The notes: generated from the letters alone by a model not told the origin. A DNA stretch of 64,000 bases from VFKI01 sp033762075 (GCA_033762075.1 JANRLY010000035.1:1-64000), one strand, 5' to 3'; shown: positions 54,749 through 63,162, counted from the stretch's first letter. Made by a program: numbers and translations.

Positions 54749-55074
54749 AAATTGTTGATCTCTTTCCGAAGTTCTAATCGATTCAAATGTCCACAGTCAT
54801 GACGTGCGATAACCACAATGTCGATGTGATGTTGACGAACATTTGAAAGACGATAACTTTCTCTCACGACTCGCTTAATTCTATTTCTCACAACCGCACT
54901 TCGAGAAACTTTTTTCCCAACGACGATACCTATCCGACTTAACGGATAGGTATTTGTTTTCCACAAAGCCAAAAGATTTTTTTCTGCGGTCTTTTGTGGT
55001 TGGCTAAAAATATTTTTAAAGTCTGCTTTAGCACTTAATCGTTGATAACGAGTAAATCGATTAGAGCTAATCAA
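54703..55074 (-). CDS. rnpA: Ribonuclease P protein component
   Basis: 123 residues, usual length about 119. RnpA is the protein cofactor of RNase P, which matures tRNA 5' ends. The RNR signature is RNRIKRVVRESYR, and GIVVGKKVSRSAVVRNR precedes it. The start is a TTG overlapping the rpmH stop in a TTGA. A TTTTCCACA match to the DnaA-box consensus lies at its 3' end (54741-54749). Confidence 0.95.
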   Translation of the reverse strand: MISSNRFTRYQRLSAKADFKNIFSQPQKTAEKNLLALWKTNTYPLSRIGIVVGKKVSRSAVVRNRIKRVVRESYRLSNVRQHHIDIVVIARHDCGHLNRLELRKEINNLWKRLALQFQKSSLS

Positions 55075-55205
55075 GGTGTTAATCTTTTACGACCTTTTGC
55101 ACGACGACGTGCCAATACTTTTCTGCCGTCAGCTGTTGCCATACGGGTACGAAAACCGTGTGTTCTTTTACGCTTTATCAAGCTTGGTTGAAATGTTCTT
55201 TTCAC
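55071..55205 (-). CDS. rpmH: 50S ribosomal protein L34
   Basis: 44 residues, too short for the supplied frame calls, with a GTG start: KRTFQPSLIKRKRTHGFRTR, then MATADGRKVLARRRAKGRKR and the end LTP. This is L34 in full, normal length 46. GGAAAG precedes the start. It is the first gene of the rnpA-yidD-yidC-mnmE cluster and has a strong promoter upstream. Confidence 0.97.
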   Translation of the reverse strand: MKRTFQPSLIKRKRTHGFRTRMATADGRKVLARRRAKGRKRLTP

Positions 55206-55245
55206 AGCACTTTCCCATCTGTTCAATGTCTTAACAAGGGAGTGA

Positions 55246-55274
55246 ATGATAGGGATATCGCACTAGTTTGTCAA
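55246..55274 (-). promoter_or_regulatory. Strong sigma-70 promoter of rpmH
   Basis: On the minus strand a consensus TTGACA and a TATCAT (five of six) are separated by exactly 17 bases, 40 bases before the rpmH GTG. This is the best promoter match noticed in the window and fits a highly expressed ribosomal protein gene. Confidence 0.75.
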
Positions 55275-55321
55275 TTGATTTGCTGTCGAATTCGTTAGGT
55301 TTTCCAGGGCCATTTTGGTGG

Positions 55322-55540
55322 GTTATTTCATTTTATTAAAAGCTTTTTTATATATCTTCTTTATATTGCTTTTCTTTTTATAAGGGCGGGATTTTCTGTG
55401 GAAAGTCGTAATTTTCATATATAATACATAAAGTTACGCGATATTTAACTTGTGGATATCCTCTTATCCTGACAGGTACTCGCTGTGAGCAAATGGGGAT
55501 AACAATGGCTTTGGGTTGTTTTACCCACCTTTTACACAGA
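55322..55540. other. oriC: Candidate chromosomal origin (oriC)
   Basis: The 376-base rpmH-folC spacer has an AT-rich half (55322-55384, T-rich tracts with TATATATC and TTTATATTG) next to several DnaA-box-like nonamers: TGTGGAAAG 55397, TGTGGATAT 55451, TGGGGATAA 55494 and TTTTACACA 55530, each perfect to the loose consensus or one off. This combination of an unwinding region plus boxes fits an origin. No comparable cluster was seen in the dnaA-polA spacer. It remains a prediction. Confidence 0.5.
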
Positions 55541-55581
55541 AAATACCTGCCCTATACACTGCTTATACATGAGGACTGGCG

Positions 55582-56835
55582 ATGAGTTCACTTCAGGAAT
55601 GGATTGAAAAAATACATTCACAACATCGTTTAGAAATTGATCTATCGTTATCGCGGGTACGAGAAGTGGCTAAATGTCTATGCATCTCGCCTTTTAACTG
55701 CCCTGTTGTGACCGTTGGAGGCACGAATGGCAAAGGGTCGACGGTAGCGGGTTTGGAGAAAATCTGGGCTATGGCGGGCTTTAAAGTAGGTGCCTTTACT
55801 TCGCCGTGGCTCTATCGTTTTAATGAATTGGTGCGCTTACAGGGCGTTCCTGTGGCCGATGAAGCCTTTATTCAAGCTTTCGAGCAGATTGAAGGCGCCC
55901 GTGGTGAAATTACCTTAACCCAATTTGAATTTAATACCCTGGCAGCTTTCTTAATCTTTCAGGCGGCAGGCTGTGAAGTCGTGATTTTAGAAGTCGGTTT
56001 AGGTGGTCGGTTGGATGCTGTGAATATCATCGATGCCAATGTGGCTGTTATCACATCGATTGCGTTGGACCATATGGATCGTTTAGGGGATACGCGCGAA
56101 AAAATTGGATATGAAAAAGCAGGCATCTTTCGGCTGGAGCGGCCTATTGTTTGCGGTGATCCCAATCCGCCGGAAACAATTCGGGCTGCAGCAGAAAAAT
56201 TATCTGCGCCTTTTTATTGTCAGGGCCAAGATTTTGGATTTGAGAAAAACAAAGACAACTGGACATTTTGGTCTGCTGAGCATTCCATGACACATTTACC
56301 ACTCCCACCCTTATTGTTACAAAATATGGCGACGGTTTTGATGACGATTGAATTGTTGCAACCACAGTTGCCTGTTCAACGGGAAACCTTGAATGAGGCA
56401 TTCAAAAATATTTCTTTACCAGGACGCATTGAAGTCCATCACGGAACGGTGACGCGGATTTTAGATGTTTGTCATAATCCTGCCGCTGCAGAAATTTTAG
56501 CTGATTACTTGAAAAAAAATCCTGTCTCAGGCAAAACAAGAGCTATTTTTTCCATGTTAGCGGATAAAGATATTGTATCGACACTGCATGTGATGAAAGA
56601 AAACATTGTTGAATGGTATATCGCTCCACTTGATGTGGCGCGAGGTGCATCGCTTGCACAATTAAAAGAAAAATTTTGCGTAGCACAGATAGCAGAAAAT
56701 AGGGTGCATGATTTTCCAACTTTAAAGGCAGCGAAAGATTTTGCAGAAAAACAATCACAGCGAGGAGATCGTTTGGTGATATTCGGCTCTTTTTACACTG
56801 TATCTGCAGTATCGGCAGAACCTGAGCTATGTTAG
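55582..56835 (+). CDS. folC: Folylpolyglutamate/dihydrofolate synthase
   Basis: 417 residues, usual length. FolC joins glutamate to dihydropteroate and extends the polyglutamate tail. The ATP-binding loop is VTVGGTNGKGST, followed by GAFTSPWLYRFNE, VGLGGRLDAVN and the TSIALDHMDRLG segment; the C-terminal Mur-ligase domain has FSMLADKD and FGSFYTVSA. GAGG lies about eight bases before the start. It overlaps the next gene by seven bases. Three further folate genes lie just beyond on the other strand. Confidence 0.96.
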   Translation: MSSLQEWIEKIHSQHRLEIDLSLSRVREVAKCLCISPFNCPVVTVGGTNGKGSTVAGLEKIWAMAGFKVGAFTSPWLYRFNELVRLQGVPVADEAFIQAFEQIEGARGEITLTQFEFNTLAAFLIFQAAGCEVVILEVGLGGRLDAVNIIDANVAVITSIALDHMDRLGDTREKIGYEKAGIFRLERPIVCGDPNPPETIRAAAEKLSAPFYCQGQDFGFEKNKDNWTFWSAEHSMTHLPLPPLLLQNMATVLMTIELLQPQLPVQRETLNEAFKNISLPGRIEVHHGTVTRILDVCHNPAAAEILADYLKKNPVSGKTRAIFSMLADKDIVSTLHVMKENIVEWYIAPLDVARGASLAQLKEKFCVAQIAENRVHDFPTLKAAKDFAEKQSQRGDRLVIFGSFYTVSAVSAEPELC

Positions 56836-57455
56836 CGCAGAAAAAAAAGGTTCGATTTAATTTGCCAATCATTGAAGAAGAAATTGTTTCGGATACCTAT
56901 TTCAATTTTAATGCGCTCGAAGATAAAGAAGAAAAAATGGCAGAAAGCCCAAGGTGTCAATTTTTTTATTATCATAAGCATGAGAGAACATTTGAAATCG
57001 GTTACGTTTCTATTTCAGCATTAGAAGACACAATTAATCAACAATTAAAAGAAGGTTATTTGCAAATCAATCTTATTGAGATATTTGATGTTTGTCTAGA
57101 AGAAGGTGAAAGAGGTGTGGCACAAAAATTGAAATCGATGTGTGTGCATAAATTTAATAAAACCCATCGAGAAATTAAAATATTATATAGCTTCGTTGCA
57201 ATCATAACATCCACATTTTTTGCATACTTTAATATCACTAGTGAAGATGAAACGCTAACCAAAAAAATTCTTTACACATGTGTTGAGAGTTTGTTAATAG
57301 GGTTATTCATGGCAGGTTTGCATTATTGCGATAAAAAGATAACACTCAATAAGATTCATGAAGTTTTTGCAAGACACGAACGTGAAATAATGGCAGCATT
57401 TCTACAATATCAAAATCAACTTGACGAAGAAAAAATCTTAAACAGCCTCGCGTGA
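56829..57455 (+). CDS. Orphan two-helix membrane protein
   Basis: 208 residues, not recognised. An acidic N-terminal region, then two hydrophobic segments (IKILYSFVAIITSTFFAYF and VESLLIGLFMAGLHY) separated by a short loop, and a charged helical C-terminus. The start lies within the folC end and the last 40 bases overlap folK-folP tail to tail. No signal peptide. Codon use is more AT-rich than in folC. A host-directed role is conceivable, but no motif supports it. Confidence 0.65.
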   Translation: MLAQKKKVRFNLPIIEEEIVSDTYFNFNALEDKEEKMAESPRCQFFYYHKHERTFEIGYVSISALEDTINQQLKEGYLQINLIEIFDVCLEEGERGVAQKLKSMCVHKFNKTHREIKILYSFVAIITSTFFAYFNITSEDETLTKKILYTCVESLLIGLFMAGLHYCDKKITLNKIHEVFARHEREIMAAFLQYQNQLDEEKILNSLA

Positions 57456-58741
57456 GTTTCAGTTTGATGCACGCGCAAATAATCCACTTGACGCAAATAT
57501 TGTATTGAAAGCGCGGCCGTTTCAAGGTCGCGTTCAGAGAAGTTTTTCGGTGTAAAAATATCTAAAAATCGTTTGCGCGAATGACCCACTAACATGCGAG
57601 TACCTAACGATTGAAAACGAGTGATTTCTTGTATGAGCTGTAACGATTGTTGTGCGGTTTTACCAAATCCAATACCTGGATCGAAAATGATATTCTCAGT
57701 AGGAATACCTTGTGCTTGAAGTGTTGCGATGCGTTGTTCTGCCCATTTTAAAATAATGTCAGTGGGATTTTCATTTTCGGGTAAAGTGACCGCGGGATTC
57801 ACTGGAATACCTAGGTGATGCATGATCACAACATCACAATTTTTTTCAGCAATGATCTTTAACATAAAAGGATCTTCTAAGCCGCTGACATCATTAATCC
57901 AATCGACATCTAAATCCAATGCGCGTTCAGCGACGGAGGCGTGGCGAGTATCAATGCTGATTTTGACGGGCAACAAAAAGTTTTTTTTCTGTTGTGCTAA
58001 TGCAATTAAAATGGGCTCAAGACGTTGCCATTCTGTTTCTGCATCAAGCTTAGTCGCTTTTGGATTGGTTGCTTCAGCGCCGATATCAATGATTTCTGCA
58101 CCAGTTTGAATTAAATGTTCAATGTGTTGCAGTGCTTCGTGCGCCGAATGAAACTGTCCGCCATCAGAAAAAGAATTGGGTGTGACGTTGACAATGCCCA
58201 TCAATTGCGGTGTATCAATTCGTTGTGCAATTTGACGCGTTCCAAAAAGTGCTTCGCCTGAAAATCGCGAACCTAAAGGTTTTGATAATTGTGCTGCAGT
58301 TTTGTGTTTAATCGGATGCAACCAATTAGGTGCAATATCAGAGAGGGGCCATAAAGCAAAAGGGCGTGTGAGTAAATGCGAGTGCGGCACACATAATGTT
58401 TCCGTTTGAATGAGGGCATCATCATATGCTAATAAATCAATATCAATGACACGAGGCCCCCATTTTTTTTCTTGCACACGCCCAATATTTTTTTCAGCAA
58501 TTTTTAAATGATGTAAAATATCTTCTGGCGACAATGTGGTACGACAAAGCACTGCACAATTGAGAAAGGGTAAAGACCATTCATCGGGTGCATTATCAGG
58601 TGTTTGTGCTTCTGAAAGATATACAGGCGAAATTTTTTCAACGGTACATTCTGGAAATTGTTTGATGGCTGCGAGGGCAAGGCGTAAATACTGTAAGCGA
58701 TCACCTAAATTCGACCCTAATCCTAAAATGATTTTACGCAT
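57416..58741 (-). CDS. folKP: Bifunctional HPPK-DHPS (FolK-FolP fusion)
   Basis: 441 residues from ATG 58741. The first 160 or so form hydroxymethyldihydropterin pyrophosphokinase (LGLGSNLGDR, then WGPRVIDIDLLAYDD). The rest is dihydropteroate synthase, the sulfonamide target (LMGIVNVTPNSFSDGG, DIGAEATNP, IIFDPGIGFGKT, LVGHSRKRF). In many bacteria folK and folP are separate genes; fusion would channel the pyrophosphorylated pterin. The start overlaps folB by eight bases, so the pathway steps aldolase, kinase and synthase are made together, with FolC convergent. Confidence 0.95.
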   Translation of the reverse strand: MRKIILGLGSNLGDRLQYLRLALAAIKQFPECTVEKISPVYLSEAQTPDNAPDEWSLPFLNCAVLCRTTLSPEDILHHLKIAEKNIGRVQEKKWGPRVIDIDLLAYDDALIQTETLCVPHSHLLTRPFALWPLSDIAPNWLHPIKHKTAAQLSKPLGSRFSGEALFGTRQIAQRIDTPQLMGIVNVTPNSFSDGGQFHSAHEALQHIEHLIQTGAEIIDIGAEATNPKATKLDAETEWQRLEPILIALAQQKKNFLLPVKISIDTRHASVAERALDLDVDWINDVSGLEDPFMLKIIAEKNCDVVIMHHLGIPVNPAVTLPENENPTDIILKWAEQRIATLQAQGIPTENIIFDPGIGFGKTAQQSLQLIQEITRFQSLGTRMLVGHSRKRFLDIFTPKNFSERDLETAALSIQYLRQVDYLRVHQTETHARLFKIFSSSS

Positions 58742-59108
58742 GGCGATCACCGTAATGAAATGAAACACCACCGTGTAAACCTGGCACGTCAGGTTTTTTG
58801 GTGACACATACTTCGATCATTACAGAAGACGGCAAAAAAGATTGGATGATTTGATGTACTTCAGCCGTAAAATGTTCGAGCAAATGGAAAGAACGATTTT
58901 TAATTTGGTCGTGAAGGTATTCAGTGAGTGCTGCGTAACAAAATGTATCTTCGAGACGATCAGTGACGCACCCTTTGGGCTGCTCTGAAAAATGTAAATG
59001 GATGTCGAGCATAACTTGTTGCTTCGTGTCGCGTTCGCTTTTTGGCCATCCGAGGTGCACGGGAAGCTCTAAAGCGTTGAGTGTCATACGTGTAGATTTT
59101 TTTTTCAT
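58734..59108 (-). CDS. folB: Dihydroneopterin aldolase
   Basis: 124 residues, usual length about 120. FolB converts dihydroneopterin to the hydroxymethyl pterin used by FolK. Family features are LELPVHLGWPKSERDTKQQV, the FHLLEHFTAEVHQII helix and VCVTKKPDVPG. It precedes and overlaps folK-folP. Only a weak ribosome binding site is visible before the start. Confidence 0.92.
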   Translation of the reverse strand: MKKKSTRMTLNALELPVHLGWPKSERDTKQQVMLDIHLHFSEQPKGCVTDRLEDTFCYAALTEYLHDQIKNRSFHLLEHFTAEVHQIIQSFLPSSVMIEVCVTKKPDVPGLHGGVSFHYGDRHA

Positions 59109-59195
59109 ACCAATTACTCAGGAAAAAGTTGTGTACAGTGTCAGGCCAAGGATAATAGATTTCAATCTGGGCGGGAATAGATATAATACCATCCC

Positions 59196-59295
59196 TTCCC
59201 TTCAAAACGGGAAGACACGCAAGCTTCCCCTATTGAAAACGGGAAGACACGCAAGCTTCCCCCTTTGAAAAAGGGGGATTGAGGGGGATTTTATA
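59196..59295. repeat. C/G-rich array ending at the yadG-like start
   Basis: Two or three units of the TTCCCC-TTGAAAA-GGGAAG type with filler ACACGCAAGC, ending GAAAAAGGGGGATTGAGGGG then GATTTTATA and the ATG. The terminal GAGGGGG is the only Shine-Dalgarno candidate for the following gene. The short stretch 59109-59195 shows nothing else. Confidence 0.85.
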
Positions 59296-60225
59296 ATGCA
59301 CGCGCTAGCAGTCGAAAATTTAACAAAAACTTATTCCACTGGGTTGACCGCTTTAAAGGGGATCAACTTAACTGTCCCCAAAGGCGATTTTTTTGCATTG
59401 CTGGGAAAAAATGGCGCGGGCAAATCCACAACGATTGGGATTTTGTGTTCATTGGTCAATAAAACCTCTGGCAAAGTCAGGGTGTTTGGCCATGACATGG
59501 ATACCGAATTAGAAGCAGCGAAATCTTGCATTGGCGTGGTGCCACAAGAGTTCAACTTCAACCCCTTCGAAAAAATTTCTCAGATTGTCATTAATCAAGC
59601 GGGCTATTATGGTATCCCGCGTAAAATCGCCGAACAACGTGCAGAAATTTATTTAAAAAAATTGGGCTTATGGGAGAAACGCAATCAAATTGCTTTTCGC
59701 TTATCCGGTGGGATGAAGCGTCGTTTGATGATTGTGCGAGCTTTAATGAATGAGCCGCCTTTGTTGGTGCTCGATGAACCGACAGCAGGTGTTGACATTG
59801 AGTTGCGACATAGTCTTTGGAAGTTTTTGACTGAATTAAATGCGCGCGGCACAACAATTATTTTGACGACGCACTATCTTGAAGAAGCTGAGCATCTCTG
59901 TCGTAATGTTGCGATTATCGATCATGGTCATATTATAGAAAATGCGAACATGAAATCACTGATCACCCGTTTGCACATTCAAACTGTGGTATTAGACATT
60001 GCAAGCCCGCTCGAACAAGCGCCAACACTCGATGGATTTTGTTGTCGCTTGATTGACAGCACTACACTTGAGGTCGAATTAATTCACACACAAACTGCTA
60101 ATGCATTATTTGCAGCGCTCACACAGCAAAATATTATTGTGACGAGCATGAGAAATAAAACAAATCGTTTAGAAGAATTATTTGTGCATTTGACGGATGT
60201 AGCGGGTGGTAAGGAAAGTATTTAA
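59296..60225 (+). CDS. yadG: ABC transporter ATPase, YadG-like
   Basis: 309 residues, as in YadG. Walker A GKNGAGKSTT (residue about 37), Q-loop VPQEFNFNPFE, signature RLSGGMKRRL, Walker B LLVLDEPTAGVD and H-loop TTHYLEEAEHL are complete, and NQAGYYGIPRK and MRNKTNRLEELF strongly resemble the enteric YadG. It pairs with the permease downstream as an ABC-2 exporter of unknown substrate. The ribosome binding site comes from a repeat end. Confidence 0.93.
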   Translation: MHALAVENLTKTYSTGLTALKGINLTVPKGDFFALLGKNGAGKSTTIGILCSLVNKTSGKVRVFGHDMDTELEAAKSCIGVVPQEFNFNPFEKISQIVINQAGYYGIPRKIAEQRAEIYLKKLGLWEKRNQIAFRLSGGMKRRLMIVRALMNEPPLLVLDEPTAGVDIELRHSLWKFLTELNARGTTIILTTHYLEEAEHLCRNVAIIDHGHIIENANMKSLITRLHIQTVVLDIASPLEQAPTLDGFCCRLIDSTTLEVELIHTQTANALFAALTQQNIIVTSMRNKTNRLEELFVHLTDVAGGKESI

Positions 60226-60228
60226 TGA

Positions 60229-60285
60229 TTGTCATTCCCGCCAGAGTTTACCCCTGTGTGCTTTAAGCAGGGGCCGGAATGACAA
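60229..60285. repeat. Short GTCATTCCCG palindrome between transporter genes
   Basis: Arms TTGTCATTCCCGCC and GGCCGGAATGACAA (one mismatch) around a 29-base centre that itself contains a CCCCTG/CAGGGG pair. It lies between the ATPase and permease genes and might adjust their relative expression. Confidence 0.7.
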
Positions 60286-60328
60286 TAAGTAGACATACGA
60301 ATCACGCTGCAACTAAAGGTAAATTGAC

Positions 60329-61096
60329 ATGACTAAAAATTTAATTGCATTAAAAACGATTGTGACAAAAGAAATCACGCGCTTTATGCGTATTTGGACG
60401 CAAACACTATTGCCCCCAGCAATTACGATGACGTTATATTTTATTATTTTCGGCCATTTAATTGGTTCACAATTACGAGACGTGCATGGCTACAGTTACA
60501 TGCAATTTATCGTGCCAGGTTTAACGATGATGACAATTATGACAAACGCTTACGCGAATACGTCTTCTTCTTTTTTTGGCGCAAAATTTTCGAGAAGTGT
60601 TGAGGAAATGTTAGTGTCGTCGATGCCGGGCTATCTCATTATGATTGGTTATATGATAGGTGGAGCGTTGCGTGGACTCTTGACGGGCACTATTGTATTA
60701 CTGGTCTCAATGTTGTTCACGCATTTGCATGTTCACAATCTAGGAATTGTATTATTGATGGCGGTGCTAGCATCATTATTATTTTCGTTGGGCGGTTTCA
60801 TTAATGCGATTTTCGCCAAAAAGTTTGACGATGTTTCTTTTGTGCCAACATTTATTTTGACGCCGCTGACTTATTTAGGCGGTGTCTTTTATTCTGTGCA
60901 ACAACTTCCTGCCATGTGGCAATCGGTTTCGACATTGAATCCCATTTTAAATATCGTGGATACGTTTCGTTATGGGATGTTAGGCATTTCAGATATTTCT
61001 CCTTATCGTGGTTTTTTGCTCATCAGTTTACTGTTTCTCATCATGATTGTCTGGTGTATGATGCTGCTTCGCAAAGGTACGGGTTTAAGGTCTTAA
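60329..61096 (+). CDS. yadH: ABC-2 permease, YadH-like
   Basis: 255 residues, YadH length, with six hydrophobic segments. The N-terminal LIALKTIVTKEITRFMRIWT, the LPPAITMTLYFIIFG helix, and the ABC-2 signature region LTYLGGVFYSVQQLP followed by NPILNIVDTFRYGMLG are typical. It partners the ATPase upstream. The exported substrate is unknown. Confidence 0.92.
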   Translation: MTKNLIALKTIVTKEITRFMRIWTQTLLPPAITMTLYFIIFGHLIGSQLRDVHGYSYMQFIVPGLTMMTIMTNAYANTSSSFFGAKFSRSVEEMLVSSMPGYLIMIGYMIGGALRGLLTGTIVLLVSMLFTHLHVHNLGIVLLMAVLASLLFSLGGFINAIFAKKFDDVSFVPTFILTPLTYLGGVFYSVQQLPAMWQSVSTLNPILNIVDTFRYGMLGISDISPYRGFLLISLLFLIMIVWCMMLLRKGTGLRS

Positions 61097-61120
61097 TTTT
61101 TTACAACAAGGAAGCTCTCC

Positions 61121-61447
61121 ATGCTAAAACAAATTCTTATTATTTTAGTATTAAGTATCGTCATTATTTTTTTCATGCCTTACGCACAAATGGGTCTCAA
61201 TTATTTAGTAGATGCGCACACATGGGTAGCGGATCACTTAAAAGATATTTTTGCAGGCGGTGAAGCAGGCAATATTATTCGTCAACTCATTGCATTATTT
61301 GTAGTCCCCGTTTTAGTTGCATTGGTTCCCGTGGTTCTTTATTGGTTAGCAAAACGTCATTGGTTTCCTTGGACCATGGAAATTATTTGGATTGTGTGGT
61401 TGTTGCAAGTTGCTGCAGTAGTTTTGTTGTATGCACCTGCGAAATAA
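61121..61447 (+). CDS. Small three-helix membrane protein
   Basis: 108 residues, unrecognised. Hydrophobic segments near the start (ILIILVLSIVIIFFM), middle (LFVVPVLVALVPVVLYWL) and end (IWIVWLLQVAAVVLLY). AAGGA precedes the ATG, 24 bases after the permease stop, so it may be co-transcribed with the transporter. No motif suggests a function. Confidence 0.7.
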   Translation: MLKQILIILVLSIVIIFFMPYAQMGLNYLVDAHTWVADHLKDIFAGGEAGNIIRQLIALFVVPVLVALVPVVLYWLAKRHWFPWTMEIIWIVWLLQVAAVVLLYAPAK

Positions 61448-61471
61448 ATCAAAAAAATGTAAGGATGAACA

Positions 61472-61819
61472 ATGAGCTATACTATTTTAAAATCAACAGC
61501 AATAGGCACGCTAATGGGCGCAGGCGCTTCCGCAAGCATCATTGGCCTTTTGGCGTACTTAAATCCCCACAATGCAATTACTGATGGAGTGAGTTTACTC
61601 TTATGGAACTATTTATTTCCGGCGGGTGTGGTGATTGGTTGTATGTCGGGTTTAGCACATGGTTTCTTCGAACAAGATGAAGAAGAAAGGGAAGAGCGAG
61701 CTTTACTAGCGAACGAAAACTATAACGTTAATAATAATCACGCAGGATTTTTTTATGTAGGAATACCTTCACCGGAAAAATCTGAAGTTGTTCTGGATCT
61801 GGCGCCGCAGATGGCTTGA
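61472..61819 (+). CDS. Small membrane protein with acidic tail
   Basis: 115 residues, unrecognised. Two hydrophobic, Gly-rich segments (GTLMGAGASASIIGLLAYL and LFPAGVVIGCMSGLAHGFF) and a polar, acidic C-terminal half (EQDEEEREERA). AAGGA lies seven bases before the start, 24 bases after the previous gene, suggesting a run of co-transcribed small genes. Confidence 0.65.
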   Translation: MSYTILKSTAIGTLMGAGASASIIGLLAYLNPHNAITDGVSLLLWNYLFPAGVVIGCMSGLAHGFFEQDEEEREERALLANENYNVNNNHAGFFYVGIPSPEKSEVVLDLAPQMA

Positions 61820-61828
61820 GGATGGATC

Positions 61829-62416
61829 ATGTTTGTTAGAAAAGAAGAAAATAAAGAAACCATTCGTCAAAGCATTAAAGAAAAAATGCATTGGTTAGCG
61901 ACAGAGTTTAATGGCCTCAATGCACTGTTGATTCGTAATCGATATACCAAAGATAAATTTTCTGAATTTTGTGCTCATTTACATCGAGAGAAGTTACATC
62001 CCTATACCCTGGTCGATCGCATTGATGTTTTAAAAAGTAAAGATATGTTGTCTTTGCAGCAACAGTTTCTTAATTTATTAAATGAACTTCCAGATCTACA
62101 TGACCGCGTGATTCTTCATAAATTCTCAGCAATAGAAGGGGATTTAGATGTGCTGAAGTATCATTACAATAAACTTGAAAAATTAAAAGCACCGCAAGAA
62201 GAAAAAGCAATTCATCAAGTAGACACAGTTGTAGCACTTCAAGAGCGTATCAAACAACTCGAAATGGAAAATCAAGCATTGCATGAAGAAGTCAACCGTC
62301 TTCGTGCCCATGCCCATAATGAGGCACCACCAGCTTATGAAGTGGTTGAGGAAGAGAATGAAGATCCGCGCCAGAGGCCACTTGCATGGATTCCTAAAAA
62401 CTGGCTTGGGCATTGA
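61829..62416 (+). CDS. Coiled-coil orphan protein with PPxY motif
   Basis: 195 residues, no signal peptide or membrane segment. The first 130 residues are helical; a leucine-heptad coiled coil follows (ALQERIKQLEMENQALHEEV). The C-terminal tail carries APPAYEVVEEENED, a PPxY sequence of the kind bound by eukaryotic WW domains. Not recognised as a family. The start has GAGG and lies nine bases after the previous stop. It shares coiled-coil layout with the next gene, hinting at old duplication. Confidence 0.65.
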   Translation: MFVRKEENKETIRQSIKEKMHWLATEFNGLNALLIRNRYTKDKFSEFCAHLHREKLHPYTLVDRIDVLKSKDMLSLQQQFLNLLNELPDLHDRVILHKFSAIEGDLDVLKYHYNKLEKLKAPQEEKAIHQVDTVVALQERIKQLEMENQALHEEVNRLRAHAHNEAPPAYEVVEEENEDPRQRPLAWIPKNWLGH

Positions 62417-62439
62417 TAATGAAAAAAGGAAAAAATAAA

Positions 62440-63051
62440 ATGTACCCAAGAAACCCAGAGCAACTTTTAAGAAGAAAAAAATTACTTGAGCTGAATATTC
62501 AGAGAGAAATGCTATTATTGAATGACACCTATAGAAAACTACGCCCATGTAACCATTGCGTGACGACTATAGATATTTTTAACAGTGATTTAAATGTGAG
62601 GGGCTTAATCAATTTAAAGGATCCGTTAGAAATTCTCTGCGCAAATACTTTTGATGCACGATATCTGTCTAAAATGTTTGATGATTTGAACAATTTCCCC
62701 ATAAAAGTTAGAAGCAATGAAAATGAGTCACTACACTCGTGCATGAATGTCATATCTGCATGTTTAGATATTATCATTGAGGCCTACAAAGAACTCGACC
62801 AAATTGCAGACTTAATTCCACGTGATGAAATTGTACTTGAAGCAGGCCAATCGCAAAATGCGAATGCATTTTTTGCGGATCGTGGTATGGAAGAAAAAAT
62901 CGCACAACCTCAACCTAGCTATGCAGATCTTTTGGCACGTATCGAAAAACTTGAAATTGAAAATCAAACGATGCGAAAGGAGTTAAATGAATTGCGATAT
63001 GTTCCGGGCGAAGAACCAGAGCCGGATGTTGGATCTTCATTATCTCTATAA
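62440..63051 (+). CDS. Coiled-coil orphan protein, second of a pair
   Basis: 203 residues from ATG 62440, chosen for AGGA about nine bases before; upstream ATG 62419 is possible. Helical N-terminal region with a CNHC motif, and a C-terminal coiled coil ADLLARIEKLEIENQTMRKE preceded by PQPSY and followed by an acidic tail. The coiled coil matches its neighbour in register (EKLEIENQ versus KQLEMENQ), so the two may interact or be paralogues. Function unknown. Confidence 0.65.
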   Translation: MYPRNPEQLLRRKKLLELNIQREMLLLNDTYRKLRPCNHCVTTIDIFNSDLNVRGLINLKDPLEILCANTFDARYLSKMFDDLNNFPIKVRSNENESLHSCMNVISACLDIIIEAYKELDQIADLIPRDEIVLEAGQSQNANAFFADRGMEEKIAQPQPSYADLLARIEKLEIENQTMRKELNELRYVPGEEPEPDVGSSLSL

Positions 63052-63065
63052 ATAAATCTAAATTT

Positions 63066-63113
63066 GTCATTGCCCCGCAGCCTCGAGCTTGTCGAAGGGT
63101 GCGCGGGATGTCA
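63066..63113. repeat. Short GTCAT palindrome after the coiled-coil genes
   Basis: TGTCATTGCCCCGCAGCC and GGTGCGCGGGATGTCA can pair imperfectly around a TCGAGCTTGTCGA core, which is itself a short hairpin. It resembles the GTCAT-ended spacer repeats elsewhere and may mark the transcript end. Confidence 0.45.
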
Positions 63114-63162
63114 GCATTGAGTTATACAATAACTTTCAAAAAAACAAAATGCGCGCAAAAAA

